Shown here: positions 37,792 to 46,768 of the stretch, in pieces | Layout: each line of letters begins with the position of its first letter | Numbering within the stretch: position 1 is the first letter of the stretch | DNA from: Burkholderia mayonis | Lineage (GTDB): Bacteria; Pseudomonadota; Gammaproteobacteria; Burkholderiales; Burkholderiaceae | DNA length: 64,000 bases | NCBI RefSeq assembly: GCF_001523745.2 | Contig: NZ_CP013386.1 | Location: 3,038,001 to 3,102,000, forward strand | Reading direction: 5' to 3' | Notes under the pieces: model-generated | Database searches by the model: none | What the model was told of the DNA's origin: nothing | Seen by the model: the letters and a program-made list of their open reading frames with translations, nothing else | Translations under genes and position numbers: made by a program

Positions 37792-38607
37792 ATGTTCATC
37801 GTCTTCGGTTCACCCCGCTCAGGTACCACACTGCTCAAGGAAACGCTCAACCTGCACCCGGATCTGTTCATCCCGATGCAGACGACCCTGATCAGCACCA
37901 GCGCCCACCTCGCGGGCAGCATCTCGAACTGGAGCAAGGCGGCTGACGTCATTGCCCGAGCCCTGATCGCATCCGACGACTTCCCGGTCGTCTTCGGGCC
38001 ATACTTCAACGAGAACGACATATACGACATCGTCAGATCAGCGGAACCCTCGCTCGCCGGCGTGCTTCAGTCCCTCTATGGTGAATTGGCCAAGCAGCTG
38101 GGCAAGCGGGAGTGCGGCGACAAGTCGCCGGACGACCTGCTTTCGATTCGAAAGCTCGAAGAGGTGGGGCTGCTCAATTCCCAGATGAAATTCATCCACA
38201 TCGTTCGCGACGTTCGGGGATCGGTCGCCTCGCTGTTGAACGTCGACTGGGCGCCGACAGGCATCGAAGAGTACTTTCCACGCATCTGGAATTACACAAA
38301 CTTGCATCTGTATCACGTACTCAAGGATCGACCCAATTACCTGCTCGTCCGCTACGAGGATCTCATCACGACCCCCTCGACAACGGTCGAGCACATCACG
38401 CGACTTCTCGGCGTTCCATTTCGCGCGTCCATGCTGGAGTCGAGTAGGCGCGGCCCTGAACTCCGCACCAACCCAAGTCACCTTAACCTCGCGCGACCGT
38501 TCCTGCCCGAACGCATCAGCGCGTGGCGCAACCAACTCCCGCCCGAGACGATCGAGCATTGCGAATACAGTGCACGAGAAGCAATGCGAACATTTGGTTA
38601 CATGTGA
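37792..38607 (+). CDS. PAPS-dependent sulfotransferase
   Basis: A 271-residue cytosolic sulfotransferase. FIVFGSPRSGTTLLKETLNLHP at the N-terminus holds the 5'-phosphosulfate-binding loop; FIHIVRDVRGSVASLL is the 3'-phosphate-binding segment; YLLVRYEDLITTPSTTVEHI is the third family landmark. The start has a good AAAGG ribosome site 8 bases before. It lies directly before wzm/wzt, between two Wzt genes, so sulfation of the exported glycan is the natural guess; a lipid or small-molecule acceptor cannot be excluded. Confidence 0.85.
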   Translation: MFIVFGSPRSGTTLLKETLNLHPDLFIPMQTTLISTSAHLAGSISNWSKAADVIARALIASDDFPVVFGPYFNENDIYDIVRSAEPSLAGVLQSLYGELAKQLGKRECGDKSPDDLLSIRKLEEVGLLNSQMKFIHIVRDVRGSVASLLNVDWAPTGIEEYFPRIWNYTNLHLYHVLKDRPNYLLVRYEDLITTPSTTVEHITRLLGVPFRASMLESSRRGPELRTNPSHLNLARPFLPERISAWRNQLPPETIEHCEYSAREAMRTFGYM

Positions 38608-38648
38608 TGCATTTGCCGCATTCGAGTCCCGAATGCGGCAAATGCATC
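38606..38648 (+). terminator. Strong hairpin right after the sulfotransferase
   Basis: A perfect 19-bp stem (arms 38606-38624 and 38630-38648, 5-base loop) begins inside the sulfotransferase stop codon. There is no U-run behind it. It may terminate, attenuate, or protect the 3' end of the upstream message before wzm. Confidence 0.55.
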
Positions 38649-38774
38649 CCCAAACGCTATGAGATAATCGTTCGTTTTCCTCCCGAAGGCAGAACGAACC
38701 ACCGTTGTCGCGCATCGCCTGCCCGAACGGGAGTTCGTCCCTACCCCGTGTTACGCCGCTTCCGCTCGCAGACC

Positions 38775-39599
38775 ATGCAAAGCTCCAGTACCTCTCCGAT
38801 GTACCTCCTGACATCGCTGGTAAAGAATCGCCGACTCATGTTTGACCTCGCGCGACGAGACGCGGTCGGTCGATACAAGGGATCGGCGCTCGGGATTTTC
38901 TGGTCGTTGCTGACGCCACTACTGATGTTGAGCGTCTACACGTTCGTGTTCAGCGGCGTGTTCAAGTCGAGGTGGGGCAACCAGTCGACCCCGGGATCGC
39001 ACGGCGAGTTCGCGATCGTGCTGTTCGCCGGCATGCTGACGTTCAATATATTTTCCGAATGCGTGAATCGTGCGCCGTCCATCGTGCTGGCGAATACCAA
39101 CTTCGTGAAAAAGATCATCTTCCCGCTCGAGATCCTGCCTTGCGTCACCCTGCTGTCGGCACTCTTTCATGCGTTCGTGAGCGTGACGATTCTCCTGGTT
39201 GCAGAATTCCTGATACAGGGGCACATCCCTGCGACGGCGCTACTGTTGCCCGTGGTGCTGGTGCCGCTCTGCCTGCTGATACTGGGAATCTCCTGGCTGC
39301 TGTCCGCGACTGGCGTGTATCTGCGCGACATCGGGCAGACGATCGGCATTTTCGTCACGGCGTTGATGTTCCTGTCCCCGATATTTTTCCCTGCATCGTC
39401 ACTCCCCGCGAACTTTCAGCGGTTCATTTACTGGAATCCGTTGACCTTTCCGATTGAACAAAGCCGGAACGTCCTGATCTGGGGGAAACCCATCGATTGG
39501 TCGATGTGGGCCATCTATCTGGCGATCGGCCTGATCGTGTCGTGGATCGGTTTTGCCTGGTTCCAGAAAACGCGCAAAGGATTTGCGGATGTCATCTGA
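38775..39599 (+). CDS. wzm: Wzm-type O-antigen ABC transporter permease
   Basis: A 274-residue ABC-2 permease with six membrane segments. FDLARRDAVGRYKGSALGIFWSLLTPLLMLSVYTFVFSGVF is typical for KpsM/Wzm proteins, and the C-terminal NPLTFPIEQSRNVLIWGKPIDW is conserved in the family. Two Met codons are possible; the first (MQSSSTSPMYLL) is used. Its end overlaps the following wzt by 11 bases. With Wzt it exports a completed, lipid-linked polysaccharide across the inner membrane. Confidence 0.92.
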   Translation: MQSSSTSPMYLLTSLVKNRRLMFDLARRDAVGRYKGSALGIFWSLLTPLLMLSVYTFVFSGVFKSRWGNQSTPGSHGEFAIVLFAGMLTFNIFSECVNRAPSIVLANTNFVKKIIFPLEILPCVTLLSALFHAFVSVTILLVAEFLIQGHIPATALLLPVVLVPLCLLILGISWLLSATGVYLRDIGQTIGIFVTALMFLSPIFFPASSLPANFQRFIYWNPLTFPIEQSRNVLIWGKPIDWSMWAIYLAIGLIVSWIGFAWFQKTRKGFADVI

Positions 39600-40983
39600 A
39601 CACGTCATTCAGGTTACGTCGCTGAGCAAAGGCTTCAAAACGTATAGTCGGCCTTCGGATCGCCTGCGCCAGTCGCTGTACGGTTTCGCCGCCCGCCTGT
39701 CGCCGGTCCGCTCGCTCAGGACATGGTTACGCCACCGCGCCGATTCTGCCGGACGGACCTTTTGGGCCCTCCGCGACATTGACCTGACCATCTCTCGCGG
39801 CGAAACGGTCGGCATCATCGGCAGAAACGGGTCCGGCAAGAGCACGCTGCTGCAAATCATTTGCGGAACACTGTCGCCGACCGGCGGCGCTGTTCATGCA
39901 ACGGGGCGAATCGCTGCGCTGCTCGAGTTGGGATCTGGCTTCGATCCCGAATACACTGGGCGCGAAAACGTCTACATGAACGGACAACTGCATGGCCTTT
40001 CGAAGGAACAGATTGACGAGCGGTTTGCGGCCATCGAAGCGTTCGCGGATATCGGTCATTTCATCGATCAGCCTGTCAAGACCTATTCGAGCGGGATGTT
40101 TGTGCGACTGGCCTTCGCCGTCATCGCGCACGTCGACGCCGATATCCTCGTGGTCGACGAGGCACTTGCCGTCGGAGACGCATTCTTCACGCAAAAATGC
40201 ATGCGCTTCCTGCGTAAGTTCATGCAGACCGGGACGATCCTGTTCGTCAGTCACGACACGTCGGCCATACGAAGCCTGTGCACACGCGCCGTCTGGATCG
40301 ATCGCGGAGCCATTGTCGACGAAGGTGACCCGAAAGACGTAAGCAACCGCTACCTTCAAGCCTTCTACGAATCACAGCAAGGCAGGAGCAGGATCGCCGC
40401 CGCACCATTGATCGCACGCCCCGACAGCGATGCCGAAACACGGCTGGACCAGCGCGCGCGGTTCCCGTTCCGTGATCTTGCCGTGCGCAATTTCACCTTT
40501 GATCCTTCGGGAGCCGATTCGCCCCCCGATGGCGCGGCAACCCTGCACACCGTAGAGCTTCTCAGGGAAGACGGCAGCCGGATGTTGTGGACCACCGGCG
40601 GAGAGATCGCGACGCTGTGCGTCGAAGCATCCGCAGCGTGTCACATATCCGCCGCAGTCATCGGATTCACCGTCAAAGACAAGCTTGGGCGCCAGTTGTT
40701 CGGCGATCATACGTACTGGGCATCGTTCGATCAACCGCTCGACCTCTTGACGAATGAGCAGATCAGGGCGCAATTCACGTTCGTCATGCCGATCCTGACG
40801 CCCGGCGAATATGCTATCGACATCATCGTCGCAGACGCGACGTTATCGGGCAACCAGGTTCTGCTGCATCGGCACGATGCGTACATTTTCAAGTCCGAAG
40901 CCCCGTCCTCGTCGACCGGGCTGGTCGGGATTCCGATGCAGATTTCGATGTCTGTCGACGTTGCTGCTACGCCGCGGACCTAA
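39589..40983 (+). CDS. wzt: Wzt-type O-antigen ABC transporter ATPase (copy 2)
   Basis: ATPase partner of the overlapping wzm, 464 residues. Walker A GIIGRNGSGKSTLL, signature YSSGMFVRLAFA, Walker B ILVVDEALAVGD; then a C-terminal Wzt_C-like domain (VIGFTVKDKLGRQLFGDHTYW, FVMPILTPGEYAIDIIVADA). The nucleotide-binding half is very like copy 1 while the C-terminal halves differ clearly, which suggests different or split glycan-end recognition. It is followed after 11 bases by a glycosyltransferase gene, so wzm-wzt-GT form one unit. Confidence 0.92.
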   Translation: MSSEHVIQVTSLSKGFKTYSRPSDRLRQSLYGFAARLSPVRSLRTWLRHRADSAGRTFWALRDIDLTISRGETVGIIGRNGSGKSTLLQIICGTLSPTGGAVHATGRIAALLELGSGFDPEYTGRENVYMNGQLHGLSKEQIDERFAAIEAFADIGHFIDQPVKTYSSGMFVRLAFAVIAHVDADILVVDEALAVGDAFFTQKCMRFLRKFMQTGTILFVSHDTSAIRSLCTRAVWIDRGAIVDEGDPKDVSNRYLQAFYESQQGRSRIAAAPLIARPDSDAETRLDQRARFPFRDLAVRNFTFDPSGADSPPDGAATLHTVELLREDGSRMLWTTGGEIATLCVEASAACHISAAVIGFTVKDKLGRQLFGDHTYWASFDQPLDLLTNEQIRAQFTFVMPILTPGEYAIDIIVADATLSGNQVLLHRHDAYIFKSEAPSSSTGLVGIPMQISMSVDVAATPRT

Positions 40984-40994
40984 CACCCCCTGCC

Positions 40995-43151
40995 ATGATT
41001 GACACTCCCCAACCGCCGACGCAATCCGGCACCGGGAACACTCCCGACAGCGACCTCGAACGTCAACTTGCCGACGCCGTCAAGCGAAACGAACTTCTGA
41101 ACGAGCAGATGAAACAGTTGCACGCTCAAGTCAAGGACGGCGCCCTCGTACGAGCAGAGGCCGCAAGATTAAGAACCGATATCGACAAGATACGCAACTC
41201 GACGTCGTGGCGCGTCACCGCGCCCCTCCGACGCATCGGCCGGATCGCGCTTTCGATCAAGCTCGTCTTTCAGATCGCCTCCCGTCAGGTTGCGTTGCGC
41301 GGCGGCTATCTGAACGTCTTCCGCCACGGTCTCGCGACCTTTCGGCGCGAAGGCGTCCACGGCCTGCGCGCACGCCTGTCGCGACTGAGCAGCATTAGCG
41401 GTTTTGCGGACAGCTCATCATTGGACGAGCTCTATCACGCATGGATTGACCGATACGATACGCTTACCGAGCAGACACGGAATCAGGCCCTCGCCGAAAT
41501 GGAGCACTTTCAAAGAGCTCCCCTGATCTCGATCGTCGTACCGACTTACAACAGCGACGCGCGTTTCCTGCAAGAGATGATCGAGTCGGTTCGATGTCAG
41601 CTATATCCACACTGGGAACTGTGCATCGCCGACGACGCTTCCACGTCAGAATCGGTGAAACAGATCCTTGAGGCGGCGAGCGACCAGGACGAACGAATCA
41701 AGGTCGTGTATCGAACCGAAAACGGACACATTTCCGCAGCAAGCAATAGCGCCCTTGCAATCGCGAACGGGGAGTTTGTCGCCCTGCTCGATCACGACGA
41801 CATCCTGCCGGCCCACGCTTTGTTCATGGCGGTGAAATACATGAACAGATACCCGCGAGCCCGGATGTTCTATAGCGACGAGGACAAGCTCTCCGTCGAC
41901 GGCAAGCGCTCCTCGCCGTACTTCAAGAGCGACTGGAATCCGCAGTTGTTTCTCGCTCAGAACATGTTCTCTCATTTCGGCATATATGAAACCGCGCTGG
42001 TACGTGAGGCGGGCGGATTCAGAAAGGGCCTCGAAGGCAGTCAGGACTACGATCTCGCACTTCGCTGCGTTGAATTGGCCGGGCACGACAGAGTCGTTCA
42101 CATTCCGCACGTGCTTTACCACTGGCGAGTCGCCCCCGGCAGTACCGCGAACAGCGGAAGCGAGAAGCCTTATGCGCTGCTCGCCGCAATTCGCGCGCTT
42201 GAGGAGCACTTGGCGCGAACCCATACCCGAGCAACTGTCGAGCACCCGTGCGATCAGCATTCGACACTCCGGGTTCGGTACGCACTGCCTCAACCCGCGC
42301 CGAAAATTTCAATCATCATTCCGACCCGGGACGGGCTATCGCTGATCAAGCAATGCATCGACAGCATTCTCGCCAAAACAATCTATCCCGATTACGAAAT
42401 CATCGTCATCGATAACGGCAGCGTAAAAACAGAAACACTGGTGTATTTTGAGTCGCTGAAGTCCGAACCGCGCATCCGCGTTATGCGCGACGACTCGCCA
42501 TTCAATTACTCGGCACTGAACAATAGAGCCGCGGCCATCACGATAGGCGACTATCTCTGTCTCTTGAATAACGACATCGAGATCATATCGGCCGAGTGGC
42601 TGAATGAGCTTGTCGGTATTGCGTCTCAACCTGGAAACGGCGCCGTTGGGGCCGCGCTTTGGTACCCGAACGACACGCTACAGCACGGTGGCGTAGTCAT
42701 TGGACTGGGTGGCGTGGCGGGCCACATGCACACGAAGCTTCCGCGCGGCAGCTTCGGCTATTTCTGCCGCGCTGCCGCCACCCAGAATCTGTCAGCGGTG
42801 ACCGCTGCATGTCTGGTCATTCGAAAATCCATCTATATGGAAGTCGGTGGACTGGACGAGGAACTCTCGGTCGCATTCAACGATGTCGACTTTTGCTTGC
42901 GCGTTCGTGAAGCCGGCTATAGGAATGTCTGGACACCCTATGCCGAGCTGTATCATCACGAGTCGGCCACACGTGGCTCCGACATGGATCCGGACAAGTA
43001 TCAGCGTTTCGTCGGCGAGGTGAGATGGATGGAGAAACGCTGGGGCGCTCACCTCGAGCTTGATCCAGCCTACAACCCCAATCTGACGTTAAGCGGACAC
43101 GATGCGCCGTTCGCTTTCGCCGATCCGCCTCGAATCGGTATGCTGGACTGA
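40995..43151 (+). CDS. Two-domain GT2 glycosyltransferase with N-terminal coiled coil
   Basis: A 718-residue enzyme. A short coiled coil (about 18-66) leads into STSWRVTAPLR (69-79), a motif also found in the 1738-residue protein. Two GT-A domains follow: the first with ISIVVPTYNSDARFLQEMI and LLDHDDILP, FYSDEDKLS, GSQDYDLALR; the second with ISIIIPTRDGLSLIKQCI, VIDNGS, LLNNDIEI and FNDVDFCLRVREAGYRNVWTPYAELYHHES. Both keep DxD-like metal sites, so both may be active, for example making an alternating disaccharide repeat. Rhamnose or another sugar donor is not determinable. Confidence 0.88.
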   Translation: MIDTPQPPTQSGTGNTPDSDLERQLADAVKRNELLNEQMKQLHAQVKDGALVRAEAARLRTDIDKIRNSTSWRVTAPLRRIGRIALSIKLVFQIASRQVALRGGYLNVFRHGLATFRREGVHGLRARLSRLSSISGFADSSSLDELYHAWIDRYDTLTEQTRNQALAEMEHFQRAPLISIVVPTYNSDARFLQEMIESVRCQLYPHWELCIADDASTSESVKQILEAASDQDERIKVVYRTENGHISAASNSALAIANGEFVALLDHDDILPAHALFMAVKYMNRYPRARMFYSDEDKLSVDGKRSSPYFKSDWNPQLFLAQNMFSHFGIYETALVREAGGFRKGLEGSQDYDLALRCVELAGHDRVVHIPHVLYHWRVAPGSTANSGSEKPYALLAAIRALEEHLARTHTRATVEHPCDQHSTLRVRYALPQPAPKISIIIPTRDGLSLIKQCIDSILAKTIYPDYEIIVIDNGSVKTETLVYFESLKSEPRIRVMRDDSPFNYSALNNRAAAITIGDYLCLLNNDIEIISAEWLNELVGIASQPGNGAVGAALWYPNDTLQHGGVVIGLGGVAGHMHTKLPRGSFGYFCRAAATQNLSAVTAACLVIRKSIYMEVGGLDEELSVAFNDVDFCLRVREAGYRNVWTPYAELYHHESATRGSDMDPDKYQRFVGEVRWMEKRWGAHLELDPAYNPNLTLSGHDAPFAFADPPRIGMLD

Positions 43152-43479
43152 AGGGCAGGCGCGGCGCTCGCCGTTTCACGCTTGCGTCTCGGCATTCCCC
43201 ATCCACTCTCGGTTGCGAAAATCGAGCAGGATGCGCCCTTAGCGGCAACGCGGTGCCCCGAACGACTCCTGCCGGAGGATCACAAAAACGTTCGGGCCGT
43301 CTGCAGGCCGATACGGATACATACGAACGCCAGGTAGCCTGGGTGCAAGCGGACCCGGTTCCCGACCGGTCTGGCCGGAAAAGCCCGGCTGTATAATCAA
43401 TCGACATCGCCAACCTGCGGAAACGCCGCATTCCGGAATTTCCGCGCGTCGCTAACACACTCACTCAGGCAACTCGATC
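43152..43479. other. 328-base gap with a candidate promoter, no gene seen
   Basis: No credible coding sequence. A TATAAT hexamer at 43392-43397 lies 83 bases before the next glycosyltransferase start and may be its -10 box, though no good -35 element accompanies it. Confidence 0.4.
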
Positions 43480-44403
43480 TTGTCGCTTCGCTCCGACGCA
43501 ATCGTCGTTACTTACGAACCCGATGTCACTGCGCTATCGAGCCTCATCTCGACCCTCTCGCCGCAGGTCAACAGGATAGTGATCGTCGATAACGGCTCGA
43601 CCAATCTGAACGACTGGCATCACATTCTGCCGGCCACCAACATCCATGTGCTCGACCAAGGCGTCAACACCGGTATTGCCGCAGCCCTGAACACCGGGTT
43701 CCGGACGGTACGCGAGTTCGGCACGGCCGAATTCGCGGTGCTATTCGATCAGGATAGCTCGCCATCCAACACAATGGTTGACCAGCTCGAGCAACACCAT
43801 GACGAGCTCGCACGGCAACATCGGCCGGTTGCGCAGATAGGTCCGTACTTTTTCGAACAGAACCGCGGTCATTACCTGCCATTTATCGAATTTGTGTATG
43901 GCATTCCGCGGCGCAAACATGCGCATGACGATGTGCGCTGGACCACTGCCGATTATCTGATCACGTCCGGCGCGCTTGTTCCGCTCCCGGCCTTTGATCA
44001 GGTCGGCATGCTCGACGAATCGCTCTTCATCGACTACGTCGATATCGAATGGGGATTGCGCGCGAAGGCGGCCGGCTTCCAGAGCTACGGCGTGTATGAC
44101 GTTCGCATGCATCATGCAATCGGAGAAAAAGCCCTGAAGCTCGCCTCGCTTCGACTTGCGATGCACAAGCCGATTCGTCGGTACTACTATTATCGCAACG
44201 CGCTGTTGCTATGCCGCCGCCGGTACATCCCGATCGCCTGGAAGATTCACGAGATTGCCCGGCTTTCCGTCAAGTTCTGGATCTTCGCCCTGTTCTCCCG
44301 ACATCGAGCTGCCGATGTCGGGATGATGATCAAGGGAATGCTCGACGGACTGCGCGGCCGTGGCGGCAAATACGATAACCGCCGCCGCGCAAACGCCCGC
44401 TGA
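43480..44403 (+). CDS. Rhamnosyltransferase-like GT2 enzyme
   Basis: A 307-residue GT-A enzyme of the RfbF/rhamnosyltransferase type. It has SDAIVVTYEPDVTALSSLI, IVIVDNGSTN, TGIAAALNTGF, the metal site LFDQDSSP, and the acceptor-side TSGALVPLPAFDQVGMLDESLFIDYVDIEWGLRAKAAG. The C-terminus is amphipathic and Arg-rich, as in membrane-associated homologues. The start is a TTG; no ATG lies before the conserved core. It is convergent with rmlBACD, which supplies dTDP-L-rhamnose, so rhamnosyl transfer is likely. Confidence 0.86.
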   Translation: MSLRSDAIVVTYEPDVTALSSLISTLSPQVNRIVIVDNGSTNLNDWHHILPATNIHVLDQGVNTGIAAALNTGFRTVREFGTAEFAVLFDQDSSPSNTMVDQLEQHHDELARQHRPVAQIGPYFFEQNRGHYLPFIEFVYGIPRRKHAHDDVRWTTADYLITSGALVPLPAFDQVGMLDESLFIDYVDIEWGLRAKAAGFQSYGVYDVRMHHAIGEKALKLASLRLAMHKPIRRYYYYRNALLLCRRRYIPIAWKIHEIARLSVKFWIFALFSRHRAADVGMMIKGMLDGLRGRGGKYDNRRRANAR

Positions 44404-44413
44404 CAGCCGCTAA

Positions 44414-45331
44414 TCAGCGCCCTGCCAAGCAGAGACCGAGCGCTTCTTTCCAATCGGGAGCACGCAAGCCGAACGCTTCTTGAAGCTTGTCCCCGGACAT
44501 TCGCGAATTTGCCGGACGCGTCGCCGGCACCGGATACTCTGCCGTCGAAATCGGCAGCACGATCGGCCGCGTTTCTCCGCCCGCCAGTTCGAATATTGCC
44601 GACGCAAAACCGTGCCAAGACGTTGCCCCGCTCGCACTCAGGTGATAAACGCCGGATCGCTCGCTCCACCATTGCGTCACGTCTTGCGCCGAGTTCGCCT
44701 GAGCGACAACGTGCGAAGTCAATGTCGCGATCGTGTTGCTCCAGGTCGGGGCGCCAATCTGGTCGGACACCACCTTCAGCTCGCTTCGCTCCGTGCCGAG
44801 ACGAAGCATTGTCAGCATGAAATTGCGTCCGCGCGCGCCATAGACCCAACTCGTGCGGAAAATCAGATGCGCCGCGCCGGACGCAGCGATTGCCGCTTCG
44901 CCCGCGAGTTTCGACTCGCCGTAGACATTCGCCGGACAAGCCGGATCAGTCTCGACGTACTCGCCGTTCTTGGTACCGTCGAATACGTAGTCGGTGGAGT
45001 AGTGAATCAAGGCCGCGCCCAATTTGCGTGCTTCCTCGGCCATTACACCCGGCGCCACGCCATTGATTGCCATCGCAAGATCGCGTTCTTGCTCCGCCTT
45101 GTCCACGGCTGTGTACGCAGCCGGATTGACAATCAGGGTCGGCCGTATCTCACGGATCACAGCGCGTATCGAATCAGGCAGTGAAAGATCGAGTGCGCTG
45201 CGATCGACGGCGAAAACCGTACCTAGCCCCTGAAGTGTACGCACGAGTTCAAATCCGACCTGGCCGTTGACGCCGGTCACCATGATGCGTTGCGGAATGC
45301 GGCCAGCGCCCATGTTGCGTGCTCCGCTCAT
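44414..45331 (-). CDS. rmlD: dTDP-4-dehydrorhamnose reductase RmlD
   Basis: Last step of dTDP-L-rhamnose synthesis. 305 residues with IMVTGVNGQVGFELVR, YSTDYVFDGTKNGEY, the catalytic VYGESK (Tyr-x3-Lys) and FRTSWVYGARGRNFMLTML, all RmlD hallmarks. An alternative ATG lies six codons inside the chosen start. It overlaps the rmlC stop by 4 bases and closes the four-gene rml operon. Confidence 0.95.
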   Translation of the reverse strand: MSGARNMGAGRIPQRIMVTGVNGQVGFELVRTLQGLGTVFAVDRSALDLSLPDSIRAVIREIRPTLIVNPAAYTAVDKAEQERDLAMAINGVAPGVMAEEARKLGAALIHYSTDYVFDGTKNGEYVETDPACPANVYGESKLAGEAAIAASGAAHLIFRTSWVYGARGRNFMLTMLRLGTERSELKVVSDQIGAPTWSNTIATLTSHVVAQANSAQDVTQWWSERSGVYHLSASGATSWHGFASAIFELAGGETRPIVLPISTAEYPVPATRPANSRMSGDKLQEAFGLRAPDWKEALGLCLAGR

Positions 45332-45879
45332 GCGAAGACTTCCGCTTCGGTGAGACGCTTGCCCGCCGCATCCTTCGCGGCCAGCAGCGGCTCGAAGTCG
45401 ATCGGCCATTCGATCCCGACTTCCGGATCGTTCCAGACGATGCTGCGCTCGTGCTCCGGGAACCAGTAGTCGGTCGTCTTGTAGAGGAATTGCGCGGCAT
45501 CCGACAACACGACGAATCCATGCGCGAAGCCCGGCGGCACCCACAGCTGACGATGATTGTCGTTCGAAAGCACGACACCGACCCATTTGCCGAAATTCGG
45601 CGAACTCTTGCGAATATCAACCGCGACGTCGAAGACCTCCCCTTCCACGACGCGAACCAGCTTGCCCTGCGCATGTTGAATTTGGTAATGCAGCCCGCGC
45701 AGCACACCCTTCGAGGAGCGCGAATGGTTGTCCTGAACGAACTCGATACCGGGTTCCACCTGCTCGGCGAATTCACACGCATTGAAGCTCTCGTAGAAGA
45801 ATCCGCGTGCATCACCGAATACTTTCGGCTCGATGAGCTTGACTTCGGGCAACGCCGTTGCCGTTACTTGGATGGCCAT
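45328..45879 (-). CDS. rmlC: dTDP-4-dehydrorhamnose 3,5-epimerase RmlC
   Basis: Cupin enzyme of 183 residues acting between RmlB and RmlD. It shows [37 protein letters not shown] with the catalytic histidine, and [22 protein letters not shown]. The gene overlaps rmlA upstream by 16 bases and rmlD downstream by 4, so translation of the three is coupled. Confidence 0.96.
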   Translation of the reverse strand: MAIQVTATALPEVKLIEPKVFGDARGFFYESFNACEFAEQVEPGIEFVQDNHSRSSKGVLRGLHYQIQHAQGKLVRVVEGEVFDVAVDIRKSSPNFGKWVGVVLSNDNHRQLWVPPGFAHGFVVLSDAAQFLYKTTDYWFPEHERSIVWNDPEVGIEWPIDFEPLLAAKDAAGKRLTEAEVFA

Positions 45880-46757
45880 GCGACTTGATCCGTGAGAATG
45901 TTCTTGAGGTATTGTCCGTAGGCGTTCTTCGCGAGCGGCTGTGCCAGCTTGAGGACTTGCTCGGCATCGATCCAGTGTTTGCGGTACGCAATTTCCTCGG
46001 GACAGGCAACCACAAGCCCCTGCCGCTTCTGCAGCGTCGCGATGAAACTCGCGGCTTCGATAAGCGAATCGTGCGTGCCAGTGTCGAGCCATGCATAGCC
46101 GCGGCCCATGATTTCGACGTTGAGCGCACCTTCGTCGAGATAGCGCGAATTGACGTCGGTAATTTCCAGCTCGCCGCGCGGCGACGGCTTGATGTCCGCC
46201 GCGATGTCGCACACACGGTTGTCGTAGAAATACAGGCCCGTCACTGCGTAGTTCGAACGCGGCTTCGCAGGCTTCTCCTCGATCGACAGTGCGCGGAATC
46301 CCTTGTCGAACTCGACGACGCCGTAACGCTCCGGGTCGTGCACGTGATAAGCGAACACCGTTGCACCGGCCTCCTGCGCATGCGCCCGTTCGAGCTGCTT
46401 GGCGAGATCATGGCCGTAGAAGATGTTGTCGCCGAGAATCAGCGCCGACGAATCGTTGCCGACGAACTCCTTCCCGATGATGAACGCCTGCGCGAGGCCG
46501 TCTGGAGACGGCTGCACCGCATACTGGATGTTCATCCCCCACTGGCTGCCGTCACCGAGCATCGTTTCGAAGCGCGGCGTGTCCTGCGGGGTTGAGATGA
46601 TCAGGACGTCGCGGATACCTGCCACCATCAGCGTCGACAGCGGATAGTAGATCATCGGCTTGTCGTACACGGGCAAAAGCTGCTTCGACACGACGTGCGT
46701 GATCGGGTACAACCGCGTGCCGGAACCACCGGCGAGAATGATGCCTTTACGTGCCAT
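45864..46757 (-). CDS. rmlA: Glucose-1-phosphate thymidylyltransferase RmlA
   Basis: First enzyme of the dTDP-rhamnose pathway, usually feedback-inhibited by its end product. 297 residues beginning [20 protein letters not shown], with the uridylyl/thymidylyl loop [31 protein letters not shown], and [18 protein letters not shown]. It follows rmlB by 11 bases on the same strand. Confidence 0.96.
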   Translation of the reverse strand: MARKGIILAGGSGTRLYPITHVVSKQLLPVYDKPMIYYPLSTLMVAGIRDVLIISTPQDTPRFETMLGDGSQWGMNIQYAVQPSPDGLAQAFIIGKEFVGNDSSALILGDNIFYGHDLAKQLERAHAQEAGATVFAYHVHDPERYGVVEFDKGFRALSIEEKPAKPRSNYAVTGLYFYDNRVCDIAADIKPSPRGELEITDVNSRYLDEGALNVEIMGRGYAWLDTGTHDSLIEAASFIATLQKRQGLVVACPEEIAYRKHWIDAEQVLKLAQPLAKNAYGQYLKNILTDQVAWPSK

Positions 46758-46768
46758 CGCGTCAATCC

